A DNA stretch of 64,000 nt from Bacillus sp. ISL-37 (GCF_018613315.1 NZ_JAGGQL010000029.1:1-64000), one strand, 5' to 3'; positions 26,672-34,869 are shown, counted from the stretch's first letter. Translations and numbers: made by a program. The notes: generated by a model not told the origin, from the letters alone.

Positions 26672-27286
26672 ATGAATCAATATAAACATCTGGCAGATAG
26701 TGTAGTTTATTCAACTCGAGGATTAAAAGCAGCTTTGATTCATAAAGATCCATCACTAAAGCTGATTGGAGAGGGAAGAAGTGCGTTCGCGTTCCGAATT
26801 AACGGTACAAATCTTGTTTTAAAGGTTTTCTTTCCGCAATTTGAGAAGGTGGCAGCAGAAGAGGCGGGGATTTATAAGGAACTTGCTGGAAATCCATTCT
26901 TCCCTTCGCTTCATGAGTCGGGAAGCAATTATTTGGTGATGGATTATGTTCAGGGCATGACGCTTTATCAATGTTTGGTAAATGGCATGCCGATTGCCGC
27001 CGGCCATATTGAGGATGTCGATCATGCCCTTAAGCTTGCAAGAGAAAAAGGCTTGAACCCGTCCGATATACATCTGCGGAATATCATCATCACTCCTGAT
27101 GATGAAGTCAAGCTTATAGATGTGGCCCGATTCCGGCAGACGAAAACATGTTCTCAGTGGGAGGACCTAAAAAGCGCATTTTATAAATATTACAGGCATG
27201 AACGCTTCCCGAAAAAAATGCCAGAGCCTGCGATGAATTTAATTGCATACTTTTACAAAAGAGGACTGCTGCCATCAATTAACTAA
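26672..27286 (+). CDS. Protein-kinase-like protein (YrzF type)
   Basis: From ATG 26672 (GAGGAGCGG ahead of it) the product has 204 residues, short for a Hanks kinase. A glycine-rich loop (GEGRSAFAF) and the Lys of LVLKVF give the ATP site. DIHLRNIII stands for the catalytic loop and LIDVARF replaces DFG. This reduced form resembles B. subtilis YrzF; activity is uncertain. A GTG at 26606 would add 22 weakly supported residues. Confidence 0.7.
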   Translation: MNQYKHLADSVVYSTRGLKAALIHKDPSLKLIGEGRSAFAFRINGTNLVLKVFFPQFEKVAAEEAGIYKELAGNPFFPSLHESGSNYLVMDYVQGMTLYQCLVNGMPIAAGHIEDVDHALKLAREKGLNPSDIHLRNIIITPDDEVKLIDVARFRQTKTCSQWEDLKSAFYKYYRHERFPKKMPEPAMNLIAYFYKRGLLPSIN

Positions 27287-27312
27287 TCTTGAATGGCTGC
27301 AGTCCTTGTTTG
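27262..27312 (+). terminator. Terminator overlapping the kinase-like gene end
   Basis: AGGACTGC and GCAGTCCT, extended by GCCAT/ATGGC, form a long stem whose left arm lies inside the last codons; TTGTTTGT follows. Confidence 0.65.
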
Positions 27313-27515
27313 TACATAATTTCCTGATTGAAAGCTAGATGAGGTGAAAAGAAACTGATTTACCGTCCCAGAAATCAGATTCGGTGAACGTCCATAAGTG
27401 CAAAAACTTGTCCTGCATTCTGAACCTGCGTTATGATGGATTATAACAGTCTATTTTGGAATATAATCCGTAGAAATATATATAAAATTGTCATTGAACA
27501 TATGGAGGAATCTAC

Positions 27516-28364
27516 ATGACCACAGAACTGCAAGCATTAGGAGAAGCAATTGTCAGCAGGAAGCATGAAATCGCCAAGGCCGTCCACGATGACAGGTATT
27601 CTGAAGCGGTTTTGACAGAAGCTCAAAAATATGACCTTGGTAAAATTGAACAGCAAATCCTCGAGATCCGGGCGGACTTCATTGAATTATTCGGTCAAGC
27701 ATTGATTGAGCATGAAGATCAAGAAAAGGTATTTGCTAAAATAACAAACTGGGGTAAAGAAACTGGCGAGTATATCTATAAGCTCGGCGCATCTCTTGAT
27801 GAAGCACTTAAAGATACAAGCTTTTACCGTGAGCATATTTGGAAGGTAATCAAAGAAGAAGCAAAGGATATGCCTGCTTCTGCCATCTTTGGTGTTTTGG
27901 ATATTATAGATCCATTGATGGACCATGCTATCTACAGCTTCAGCCTTACGTTTGTAGACGCGCACCAAAAGAGCCTTGAAAACGCAAAAACTGCATTGTT
28001 GGAACTGTCAGTACCAGTCGTTCCGTTAATGCCGGGAGTCGGAGTATTGCCTCTTGTTGGGAACGTCGATACTGAAAGGGCTCAGCTGTTGATGGAAGAA
28101 ACACTGGACCAGGCTGTAAAACTCAAGCTTACTCACCTTATCTTTGATGTGTCCGGAGTCATGATCGTAGATACGATGGTTGCGGACCAGCTGTTCAAGG
28201 TAATCAGCGCCCTATCACTAGTTGGGGTAAAGACCATCATGACTGGCATCCGTCCAGAGGTTGCCCACACAATGGTGACGCTTGGACTCAACCTCGAAGG
28301 TATAATGGTAGAATCAAATCTTCATCAGGCATTCAAAGAGATCCAGACTCTGCAAAATGCATAA
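27516..28364 (+). CDS. RsbR-family stressosome co-antagonist (RsbRD-like)
   Basis: The 282-residue protein has a variable all-helical N-terminal half (about 1-155, globin-like in RsbR proteins) and a C-terminal STAS domain (about 165-280). The STAS loop LIFDVSGVMIVDT has the Ser/Thr residues phosphorylated by RsbT. Stressosome proteins sequester RsbT and release it on stress, leading to SigB activation. It is a lone gene, like the rsbR paralogues of B. subtilis, with GGAGG before the ATG. Confidence 0.85.
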   Translation: MTTELQALGEAIVSRKHEIAKAVHDDRYSEAVLTEAQKYDLGKIEQQILEIRADFIELFGQALIEHEDQEKVFAKITNWGKETGEYIYKLGASLDEALKDTSFYREHIWKVIKEEAKDMPASAIFGVLDIIDPLMDHAIYSFSLTFVDAHQKSLENAKTALLELSVPVVPLMPGVGVLPLVGNVDTERAQLLMEETLDQAVKLKLTHLIFDVSGVMIVDTMVADQLFKVISALSLVGVKTIMTGIRPEVAHTMVTLGLNLEGIMVESNLHQAFKEIQTLQNA

Positions 28365-28370
28365 ATTCGA

Positions 28371-28397
28371 AAAAGCTGCCCAGGCAGCTTTTTTATT
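28371..28397 (+). terminator. RsbR-like gene terminator
   Basis: AAAAGCTGCC and GGCAGCTTTT form a stem followed by TTTATTTTG. Confidence 0.85.
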
Positions 28398-28470
28398 TTG
28401 CGAAAAAAAGAGGAATTACCAAAAAGGAAGAGAATTTGAAGTTTAAATATAGAAAAAGTGATGATGTTTT

Positions 28471-28998
28471 ATGACAAAAATTAAACCTAACAAAATCCAT
28501 ATCATTGGTTCTGTCGGAAGCGGGAAGACAACCCTGGCCAGAAGTCTGTCAGCCAGATTCAACTTGCCACACCAAGAGCTTGACAATGTTGTCTGGAAAA
28601 GAACCGATACGGGGGATATTAGGCGGAGTGAAAAGGAACGAGATGAATATTTGAAGTCAATCGTTAATACTGATTCATGGATAATCGAAGGTGTCCATTA
28701 CGAGTGGGTTGCGGAGAGCTTTGAAGAGGCAGATATGATCATTTTCTTGGACCTTTCCTATCGAAAAAGAAAATACAGGATCGTCAGAAGATTCATCCTG
28801 CAAAAGCTCGGATTAGAAAAGGCTAATTACGCTCCAACTCTAAAAATATTCAGGAAGATGTTTGTTTGGAACAGGTATTTTGAGGAGAAGAGCAGACAGG
28901 AAATCCTGACTATTCTTGGCGTCCATCAGAATAAACTGTGCATTGTAAAAGAGGCTGTAGAGCTTGAGAAAAATCTATTTCCGGAGGCGAGAGCATGA
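28471..28998 (+). CDS. P-loop nucleotide kinase-like protein (FlaR/adenylate-kinase type)
   Basis: The 175-residue protein has a Walker A motif GSVGSGKTT at about 13-21 and the DSWIIEGVHYEWV and DMIIFLDLSYRKRKYR segments typical of the FlaR or 'DNA topology modulation' P-loop group, which is related to adenylate kinases. Substrate unknown. It overlaps the next gene by 4 bp (ATGA), so they are translated together. Confidence 0.8.
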   Translation: MTKIKPNKIHIIGSVGSGKTTLARSLSARFNLPHQELDNVVWKRTDTGDIRRSEKERDEYLKSIVNTDSWIIEGVHYEWVAESFEEADMIIFLDLSYRKRKYRIVRRFILQKLGLEKANYAPTLKIFRKMFVWNRYFEEKSRQEILTILGVHQNKLCIVKEAVELEKNLFPEARA

Positions 28999-29447
28999 AA
29001 GAGCTGACTATACGACCTGCAGAGGAACGAGACATTCCAAAGTTATACCATTTAATGAACCAATATATTGTTGATTTTTACAAGAAGCCAGAACCAAATG
29101 AAGCAGAATTGAAAAATTTGATTCTACACTTGCAGGATCATCCTGACTCGGGTTTGCAGTTCGTGGCTGAAAACCAAGGAGAAATTGTGGGATTTGCAAC
29201 CCTATATTATACTTTCAGCACTCTCCAGGTAAAACGGGCGGCTATTTTGAATGACTTATTCGTTTCAGCCGATGCAAGAGGCAAAAAGGCAGGCGAGCAG
29301 CTTTTTGCAAAATGCCTCGCACATATCAGGGAAAATAATTTCGCTTATATGACATGGGAAACGGCCAAGGATAACTATGTTGCTCAAGGTCTTTACAATA
29401 AAATGGGGGGAAGGCAGTCAGACTGGCTGGTTTATGAAATTGAATAG
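28995..29447 (+). CDS. GNAT family N-acetyltransferase
   Basis: The 150-residue single-domain GNAT protein has the acetyl-CoA loop as LFVSADARGKKAGEQLF (about 95-111), following beta-strand ATLYYTFSTLQ. It is coupled to the P-loop kinase-like gene by ATGA overlap. The acceptor is unknown. The 110 bp to the next gene contain TATACTATAG, a possible -10 for the selenoprotein gene. Confidence 0.85.
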   Translation: MKELTIRPAEERDIPKLYHLMNQYIVDFYKKPEPNEAELKNLILHLQDHPDSGLQFVAENQGEIVGFATLYYTFSTLQVKRAAILNDLFVSADARGKKAGEQLFAKCLAHIRENNFAYMTWETAKDNYVAQGLYNKMGGRQSDWLVYEIE

Positions 29448-29557
29448 ATAGGCACTATCTGCATAAGTGAGCCTGCACTCCCCGAGTCGAATCTCGTGTA
29501 TTTTACCAGGTTAACACCTATACTATAGTGTGAAATAACCAACTGGAGGGATCCATA

Positions 29558-30262
29558 ATGCAGATTGAAATGTGGACTGACTTTGCTTGACCGTTCTGCT
29601 ATATTGGCAAAAGGCGTCTGGATGACGCTATTAAACAGATTGATCACCCAATTGAAGTGACTTATCGATGCTTTGAGCTTGATCCAAATATGGAACGGGA
29701 TATCGAGTATAGTATATATGAAGGTTTAGCAAAGAAATATGGAATGAGTGTAGCCCAGGCGAAAGCGAGCACGGCTAATATGGTGCAAATGGCCAGGGAA
29801 GCCGGCCTGGAATATAATATGGACACACTTATTTTAACCAATACATTTGATGCTCACCGTTTGACGATGTTTGCGAAAAAGCATGGAATGATGGCAGAGA
29901 TGACCGAAAGAATTTTACGTGCCTATTTTACCGAATCGAAACATATTGGGGACCATGAAACATTGACGGAATTGGCCGTAGAAGTCGGACTGAATCGTGG
30001 AGCAGTAGAGGAAATGCTTGCCAGCGATGATATGGCCGATGAAGTCCGTGCTGATGAAAGCACTGGCCAGCAGTATGGCATCACAGGTGTGCCATTCTTC
30101 CTGATCAATAAGAAGTATGCCATTTCAGGCGCACAGCCGACAGATGTGATCGTCCAGTCATTGAAAAAAGTCATTGCCGAAAATCAAATCACTGTATTGA
30201 ACAATGATGACGGAATGATTTGTGATGACGATGGTTGTGAAATTCCTAATAAAAAGAACTAG
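29558..30262 (+). CDS. FrnE/DsbA-family oxidoreductase with in-frame TGA (probable selenoprotein)
   Basis: ATG 29558 follows GGAGGG by 7 bases. The frame reads MQIEMWTDFA, then TGA at codon 11 (29588-29590), then PFCYIGKRR and on without interruption to 234 residues, the usual FrnE length. Family members have CPFCYIGKR here, so the TGA takes the place of the first redox cysteine, giving Sec-Pro-Phe-Cys. The rest is a normal DsbA-like protein: helical insert, cis-Pro loop GITGVPFFLINKKYAISGAQ and tail ICDDDGCEIP. I read it as a selenocysteine thiol oxidoreductase. The alternative is a nonsense mutation with restart at GTG 29657, which would lose the active site. Confidence 0.8.
29613..29629 (+). 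promoter_or_regulatory. Candidate bacterial SECIS hairpin
   Basis: GCGTC (29614-29618) and GACGC (29624-29628) form a perfect 5-bp stem, extended by a G-U pair, with the 5-base loop TGGAT. The loop begins 28 bases after the TGA and has G at its second position. This fits the general bacterial SECIS pattern (loop about 16-37 bases downstream, G among the first loop bases). The stem is short, so it is suggestive only. Confidence 0.5.
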
Positions 30263-30284
30263 TCCAGGGACTAGTTTTTTTTAA
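30257..30284 (+). terminator. Terminator of the FrnE-like gene
   Basis: AACTAGT and ACTAGTT flank six bases and are followed by a run of seven further T; the stem begins in the last codons. Confidence 0.75.
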
Positions 30285-30289
30285 TGTTC

Positions 30290-30916
30290 TTATATAAATT
30301 CTACGATTTCCTCGACCGGAATACGGGTCGTGGGATGTCCTGGAGCAGCAGCCTTTCCAAGAGCCAGCAGGAGGACAGGCATATAACGCTCATCAATGCT
30401 GAATTTATCGATGAATTGCTGCTTGTTGAATCCGCCCATTGGCACAGTATCATAACCACGCGCCCTGGCAATCAGCATAAGCTGCATCGAAATCAGTCCG
30501 GCATCGAAAGACGCGATGTTTTCCCTGATAGCAACCGGTGCAGAAGGGTATAATTTATTGGTGTTTTCAATCATTCTGCTCATAGTTGTTTCGTCCATAT
30601 ACCCAGCTTCATATGAACTGCGGTATACTTTTTCGCCATTTCGGTACATTTCCCGATCGCCTAGAACCGCAATAACGGCTGAACAAGTTTCCACTTGCTC
30701 TTGATTATTGGCGATCATTCTTAGTTCTTTTTTTGTTTCCTCATCCTGGATGACGAGGAACTTCCATGGCTGGAGATTGCTAGAAGAAGGTGCCAGGGCA
30801 GCTTCTTCTAAAATATCTAAAATCTCTTCTTGTGAAATCTTGAAGTCAGGATCATATTTTCTAACAGAGCGCCGTTCACGAATTACCGTGGCCAAGCTTG
30901 TCTCAGATGTGTTCAT
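30290..30916 (-). CDS. Nitroreductase family protein (YodC-like)
   Basis: The 208-residue flavoprotein shows the nitroreductase signatures: RRSVRKYDP near the N-terminus (FMN phosphate), ALAPSSSNLQPWKFLVI, and a PMGGFN loop towards the C-terminus. Such enzymes reduce quinones and nitro compounds with NAD(P)H and FMN. Two operator-like palindromes of the YodB type lie upstream, so induction by quinones or thiol stress is likely, as for yodC in B. subtilis. Ribosome site GGAGGAA. Confidence 0.87.
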   Translation of the reverse strand: MNTSETSLATVIRERRSVRKYDPDFKISQEEILDILEEAALAPSSSNLQPWKFLVIQDEETKKELRMIANNQEQVETCSAVIAVLGDREMYRNGEKVYRSSYEAGYMDETTMSRMIENTNKLYPSAPVAIRENIASFDAGLISMQLMLIARARGYDTVPMGGFNKQQFIDKFSIDERYMPVLLLALGKAAAPGHPTTRIPVEEIVEFI

Positions 30917-30938
30917 ATCTATTCCTCCAAAGTTGTTG

Positions 30939-30976
30939 TTACTTTTAGTAAGCGTTATTCAGGTTACTATTAGTAA
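30939..30976 (-). promoter_or_regulatory. Tandem YodB/HxlR-type operators and promoter of the nitroreductase gene
   Basis: Two perfect palindromes, TTACTTTTAGTAA (30939-30951) and TTACTATTAGTAA (30964-30976), are 25 bp apart centre to centre. They match the TTACTATTTGTAAGTAA-like YodB box as I recall it. On the minus strand TTGACT precedes the distal palindrome, which falls in the -35/-10 spacer, so a bound repressor would block the promoter. The regulator gene is not in the window. Confidence 0.65.
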
Positions 30977-31056
30977 GCGTTTAAGTCAAACAAGTTAACC
31001 TGAATTCATCATACCAATAACTGGACTTTGGGAAGTTGAAGGGAAGTCACAAATTA

Positions 31057-31082
31057 AAGGTGCCCGTTTTCACGGGACACCC
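31057..31082 (-). terminator. Terminator after the DUF3784-like gene
   Basis: GGTGTCCCGT and ACGGGCACC (minus-strand reading) pair around a GAAA-type loop and are followed by TTTAATTTG. Confidence 0.6.
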
Positions 31083-31868
31083 TCACTTTGTCTTTTCAGA
31101 CAGTAATTCATACCATTCTATCGTTTCACTAGAGCTCTTACTGTTGATAAATATCTTGTCATGATCCGTTTCTATAAATAAATAAGGCTGTGAATCTTTG
31201 TGGATAAAGAGGAGGCTGCTCCCGTAATCCACTATTTTGAAATATCCCTTTGCCAACGTTGCAAGTCCGAATCCATTTTCTTTCCATGTCACTTCGGGCA
31301 TTTCCTCCAGAAGTTCTACATGACGAATTTCTGCGTAGTCCCATTCTTCGCCATACATGCCTGTGATTTCAAAAGAATTATCATAGTCCTTAAGTTCAAA
31401 GTCCTGATACCCCAAAAAATAAAGTCCCACCACAAACCCAATCGTTCCAATAGCGAGAAGGCTGCTGAAGAGATAACTTCGCTTTCGCTTCTCCCTGACT
31501 TCATATTTGGACAGGTAAACCAGACCGCCGAGTAAGAATAACATCATGAAGCCAAACTGGACTTCCAGCGAATATGGAAAAGAGGTGAAACTTAAAGGCA
31601 GTAAAATGACCATTCCTGCTGCTGTGACGAGCATTAGCTTCCCGATCCCTTGTGGATAGCCATTATTAATTAATTGCTGCTGCTCATCCTTCGGTTTGCC
31701 ATTAAAATTGGATATCAGCCAGTAACACTCCTTTTTCACAATCGCCCAGCCGAAGAACAGGAACAGAAGGACCATAAAAAGCTGGATTCCAATAAATAAA
31801 GACATCAGAAACACCCCCAGAATAATTCCTTTTCTAATAATACGGATTGTCTTGAATACAAGTTTCAC
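31083..31868 (-). CDS. Membrane protein, DUF3784-like with C-terminal PH-like domain
   Basis: The 261-residue protein has four predicted membrane helices: two near the N-terminus (about 14-44), with CYWLISNFNGKPKDEQQ after them, and two or three more (about 75-150). The C-terminal soluble part (about 165-260) looks like a bacterial PH domain. The CYWLIAGFN-type motif and the helix order fit DUF3784. Function unknown. The gene stands alone; its 5' end faces the 52-bp repeat array. Confidence 0.6.
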   Translation of the reverse strand: MKLVFKTIRIIRKGIILGVFLMSLFIGIQLFMVLLFLFFGWAIVKKECYWLISNFNGKPKDEQQQLINNGYPQGIGKLMLVTAAGMVILLPLSFTSFPYSLEVQFGFMMLFLLGGLVYLSKYEVREKRKRSYLFSSLLAIGTIGFVVGLYFLGYQDFELKDYDNSFEITGMYGEEWDYAEIRHVELLEEMPEVTWKENGFGLATLAKGYFKIVDYGSSLLFIHKDSQPYLFIETDHDKIFINSKSSSETIEWYELLSEKTK

Positions 31869-31937
31869 TGATGGACAAAATCAGGTGATTGAGAAGAAAA
31901 ATGTCCGTTATAACCATGAGGACAGACAGAAATTAGC

Positions 31938-32520
31938 GGGTGCAAGATACCCATTCATGTGCCCGTGAAATCAAATACGCGCCTCGCACGGGTACAAGAT
32001 ACCCATTCATGTGCCCGTGAAATCAAATACGCGCGTCGCACGGGTACAAGATACCCATTCATGTGCCCGTGAAATCAAATACGCGCCTCGCACGGGTACA
32101 AGATACCCATTCATGTGCCCGTGAAATCAAATACGTGCCTCGCACGGGTACAAGATACTCATTCATGTGCCCGTGAAATCGAATATGCGTCTCGCACGGG
32201 TACAAGTCCACCATTCATATGCCCGTGAAATCAAATATGCGCCTCGCACGGGTACAAGATACTCATTCATGTGCCCGTGAAATCGAATATGCGTCTCGCA
32301 CGGGTACAAGTCCACCATTCATATGCCCGTGAAATCAAATACGCGCCTCGCACGGGTACAAGATACCCATTCATATGCCCGTGAAATCGAATATGCGCCT
32401 CGCACGGGTACAAGATACTCATTCATGTGCCCGTGAAATCGAATATGCGTCTCGCACGGGTACAAGTCCACCATTCATATGCCCGTGAAATCGAATGTGC
32501 GTCTCGGACAGGTACAAGCA
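31938..32520. repeat. 52-bp tandem repeat array of hairpin units (11 units plus partial)
   Basis: GGGTACAAG recurs at 31938 (as GGGTGCAAG), 31990, 32042, 32094, 32146, 32198, 32250, 32302, 32354, 32406, 32458 and, degenerate, 32510, always 52 bp apart. Each unit contains CACGGGTAC and GTGCCCGTG, which pair over 9 positions around about 14 bases. A two-unit (104-bp) higher-order form, with TACTCATTCATG followed by TCCACCATTCATATG, recurs three times. 52 is not divisible by 3, so it does not encode a protein repeat. It fills most of the 702-bp gap between two minus-strand genes. Confidence 0.92.
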
Positions 32521-32535
32521 TTTTAGTCAATAATA

Positions 32536-32564
32536 AAAGCTGCCAGTTTCAACCGGCAGCTTTC
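32536..32564 (-). terminator. Terminator of the MFS gene
   Basis: AAAGCTGCC and GGCAGCTTT form a 9-bp stem, followed on the minus strand by TATTATTG, eight bases after the MFS stop. Confidence 0.75.
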
Positions 32565-32570
32565 ACAGTT

Positions 32571-33779
32571 TTACGACCTTGCGCTTTGCTCGGTTTCCGC
32601 GCTTGCTCTTAAATTGCGCGACCTTATGAAAAAGATCGCGGTCATCACGATTGACAATGCACCGAACATGACGCTCATATTCTGAAGTCCGACTGCATCG
32701 AGAAGGAATCCGGTCATTAACAGGACGACCTGAAAGAAGACGCGGTCCATCATATTCCGGAACGAGAAAAAACGGCCGTGATAGTCTTTAGGCACTCTCG
32801 TCTGGAAAATCGTAGCGGCTGTCGGGAAGAAGCAGCCTACTGAAAATCCGAATAGCAGAAAGGCGATGATCGTAAGAACTGGCTGATTGGCAAAATAGAG
32901 CATCAGCTGGGAGAAGCCGATCAGCATCGAGCTTGTAAACAAAATTTTATATGGTGAAAATTTATAGCTGATACGTTTGATCAAAAACGCGCCGCTCATG
33001 AAGGCGAGACCTTCGGCGGTATAAATCCAGCCTTTGATGGCAGTACTGTCCTGCAACTCACTTATATTGATGACAACCAGGTTGAAGCCTCCCAGGAAAA
33101 TAAGCGGAATCAAGGTTAAAATCAAGGTCATCATCACAATCGGCAGCTTGACGATGATAGGGAACACGTCTTTGAATCCTTGTTTTTGCTGGCCATCTTT
33201 GACTGCAGAGGCCTTTTTGTTTTCATCAAACTGTAAAAACCAGGTCAGTCCGAACAGGACGATGTAGGCAGCCATCGAAAGGAGATACACAGCATTCAAT
33301 GGAATGGCCACAAGCAAAAGTCCTGCAGCGGCAGTCCCAATGATACGAGACAATGTGGACACATTCATATGGACTCCATTCAGCTGCAATAAGTCCTTCT
33401 CACTAACGACAAGTGGGATTGCTGCCTGGAGTGCCGGAAAGTAGAAAGCGGCAGATATTTGCAATAACACAAGGAACACAAGCATCCACCATACTGAACT
33501 GGTTTGAATGGCAATCAGCATAAAAACGACACTGATGATTCGTACGAAACCTGATATCAGCATGACAGTCTTTTTGCTGTATTGGTCTGTCAATCTTCCT
33601 GCAAGGGGTCCAACTGCAATCCCAGCCAGTAATCCAGCAGCAAGCAACAGTGATTTTAAAAAGTCAGAAGGAATTTGTTCCTGCATAAACTCAAGGTTTC
33701 CAATGATTCCAAGCCATAGTCCTAACCCGGCTATAAACTCTCCGGTCAATAAAATCCAGACATTCTTATTTCTCCACAT
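32571..33779 (-). CDS. MFS transporter
   Basis: The 402-residue protein has about 12 membrane helices. The helix 2-3 loop GPLAGRLTDQYSKKTVM is the MFS motif A, and the FFSFRNMMDRVFFQ region resembles the macrolide-efflux (MefA) branch of drug antiporters. Substrate unknown. The start is at 33779, after AGGAAATG on the minus strand. No regulator sits beside it. Confidence 0.83.
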   Translation of the reverse strand: MWRNKNVWILLTGEFIAGLGLWLGIIGNLEFMQEQIPSDFLKSLLLAAGLLAGIAVGPLAGRLTDQYSKKTVMLISGFVRIISVVFMLIAIQTSSVWWMLVFLVLLQISAAFYFPALQAAIPLVVSEKDLLQLNGVHMNVSTLSRIIGTAAAGLLLVAIPLNAVYLLSMAAYIVLFGLTWFLQFDENKKASAVKDGQQKQGFKDVFPIIVKLPIVMMTLILTLIPLIFLGGFNLVVINISELQDSTAIKGWIYTAEGLAFMSGAFLIKRISYKFSPYKILFTSSMLIGFSQLMLYFANQPVLTIIAFLLFGFSVGCFFPTAATIFQTRVPKDYHGRFFSFRNMMDRVFFQVVLLMTGFLLDAVGLQNMSVMFGALSIVMTAIFFIRSRNLRASAETEQSARS

Positions 33780-33977
33780 TTCCTTTGCCTCTCGGTTTCG
33801 ATTATTTTTTACTACTCCATAATTATCCGATAATTATAAACCTTCGTAAAGCTAAATATTTTTTACAATTTAATCTAATAACGATCAATTAATGAAAAAA
33901 GATACGGGACTATGAAATTTGTACCAGTAACTATTTCCATTCTTTTGTATGAGTTTTTACATTTGCACAACAGGGAA

Positions 33978-34046
33978 ATGTATATGGATATGAAAAAGGA
34001 GGTGCATTTGGTTAGTCCGCTGGAAATGATCATACATACAAGTTAA
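33978..34046 (+). CDS. Possible 12- to 22-codon leader ORF before the SleB-like gene
   Basis: A very strong Shine-Dalgarno sequence, AAAAAGGAGGTG (33993-34004), precedes TTG 34008, which opens a 12-codon frame ending at 34046. The same frame is open from ATG 33978 (MYMDMKKEVHLVSPLEMIIHTS). The stop lies one base before ATG 34047 of the next frame. It may be a leader peptide or a real micro-protein; I cannot recognise it. Confidence 0.35.
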   Translation: MYMDMKKEVHLVSPLEMIIHTS

Positions 34047-34067
34047 ATGGAAATGGGAGTGGAGAGT

Positions 34068-34688
34068 TTGAAGAAGTACATAAAGAGTCTGGCAGCAGCA
34101 ATTGTCATTTGTACTATTCTTGGTTATGGACAGCCAGGAGCTCAGGCAGCAAGCATTGGAATGGGGTCAGTTGGATCAGATGTTACATATGTTCAATCCA
34201 TTTTGAAGAAACTCGGCTATTTTAATACCCAGACAACCGGATACTATGGGCCAATCACTACTGAAGCAGTGAAGCAACTTCAAAGAGATTTTGGACTTGA
34301 ACCGATTGGAGGCGTTGGCCCGAAGACATCGAAGCTTATTCAGGAAATCGAGATGATGGCTCATGTTGTTTATGGTGAATCCCGGGGTGAGAGTTACCAG
34401 GGACAGGTTGCAGTGGCATCAGTGATTTTAAACAGGGTAGATTCCAATGAATTTCCTGATACAGTTCATGATGTCATATTTCAAAGGAATGCTTTTACAG
34501 CAGTAAATGATGGCCAGTTTAATCTGCAGCCAAACGATACAGCTTACCATGCAGTAAAGGACGCCTTGCTCGGATGGGATCCTTCATATGGATCCGTTTA
34601 TTACTACAATCCTAAGCTAGCGACTGATCAATGGATTTTTACGAGAACAGTGACCAAACAGATAGGCAATCACCACTTTGCGTATTAA
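34068..34688 (+). CDS. SleB-like cell wall / spore cortex hydrolase
   Basis: From TTG 34068 (GGGAG 8 bases upstream) the protein has 206 residues. A signal peptide (about 1-28, ending near AQAAS) is followed by a peptidoglycan-binding_1 domain (about 33-85, GSDVTYVQSILKKLGYF) and a Hydrolase_2 domain (about 95-206, VYGESRGESYQGQVAVASVILNR split over the catalytic Glu). This is the architecture of the SleB lytic transglycosylase, although cortex SleB is longer. No YpeB partner follows, so it may be a paralogue (CwlJ/SleB family). Confidence 0.85.
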   Translation: MKKYIKSLAAAIVICTILGYGQPGAQAASIGMGSVGSDVTYVQSILKKLGYFNTQTTGYYGPITTEAVKQLQRDFGLEPIGGVGPKTSKLIQEIEMMAHVVYGESRGESYQGQVAVASVILNRVDSNEFPDTVHDVIFQRNAFTAVNDGQFNLQPNDTAYHAVKDALLGWDPSYGSVYYYNPKLATDQWIFTRTVTKQIGNHHFAY

Positions 34689-34692
34689 CGTT

Positions 34693-34727
34693 AAGCATCG
34701 GTTTCTTTAGGAACCGGTGCTTTTTAT
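34693..34727 (+). terminator. Terminator of the SleB-like gene
   Basis: AAGCATCGGTT and AACCGGTGCTT pair (one G-U) and are followed by TTTAT. Confidence 0.75.
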
Positions 34728-34869
34728 GCATTCAGAGGTAAAAAAAGGTACAGAATACTGTTAAGTAAGGGCGACTCGAATTTTGCTGCCGAATGTGCAA
34801 AACAGATTCTTTCGAAGGCTAAATCAGCGAGGACGAGGATGTAAGTATTTCAATTTAGGAGGAGTAGGA

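Noticed and set aside
29480-29520. tRNA-like segment upstream of the selenoprotein gene (CCGAGTCGAATCTCG)
   Set aside because: Only a T-arm-like string is present; no acceptor, D or anticodon arm could be folded around it, so it is not selC.
29657-30262. A shorter FrnE-like gene starting at GTG 29657
   Set aside because: It has no ribosome site, lacks the active site, and the homologous N-terminus is intact upstream, interrupted only by TGA.
31938-32520. CRISPR array
   Set aside because: All 52 bp of the unit are repeated, with no unique spacers, and no cas genes are in the window.
32427-32612. A 61-codon plus-strand gene
   Set aside because: It lies in the 52-bp array and runs across the MFS terminator; the repeat period shifts the frame.
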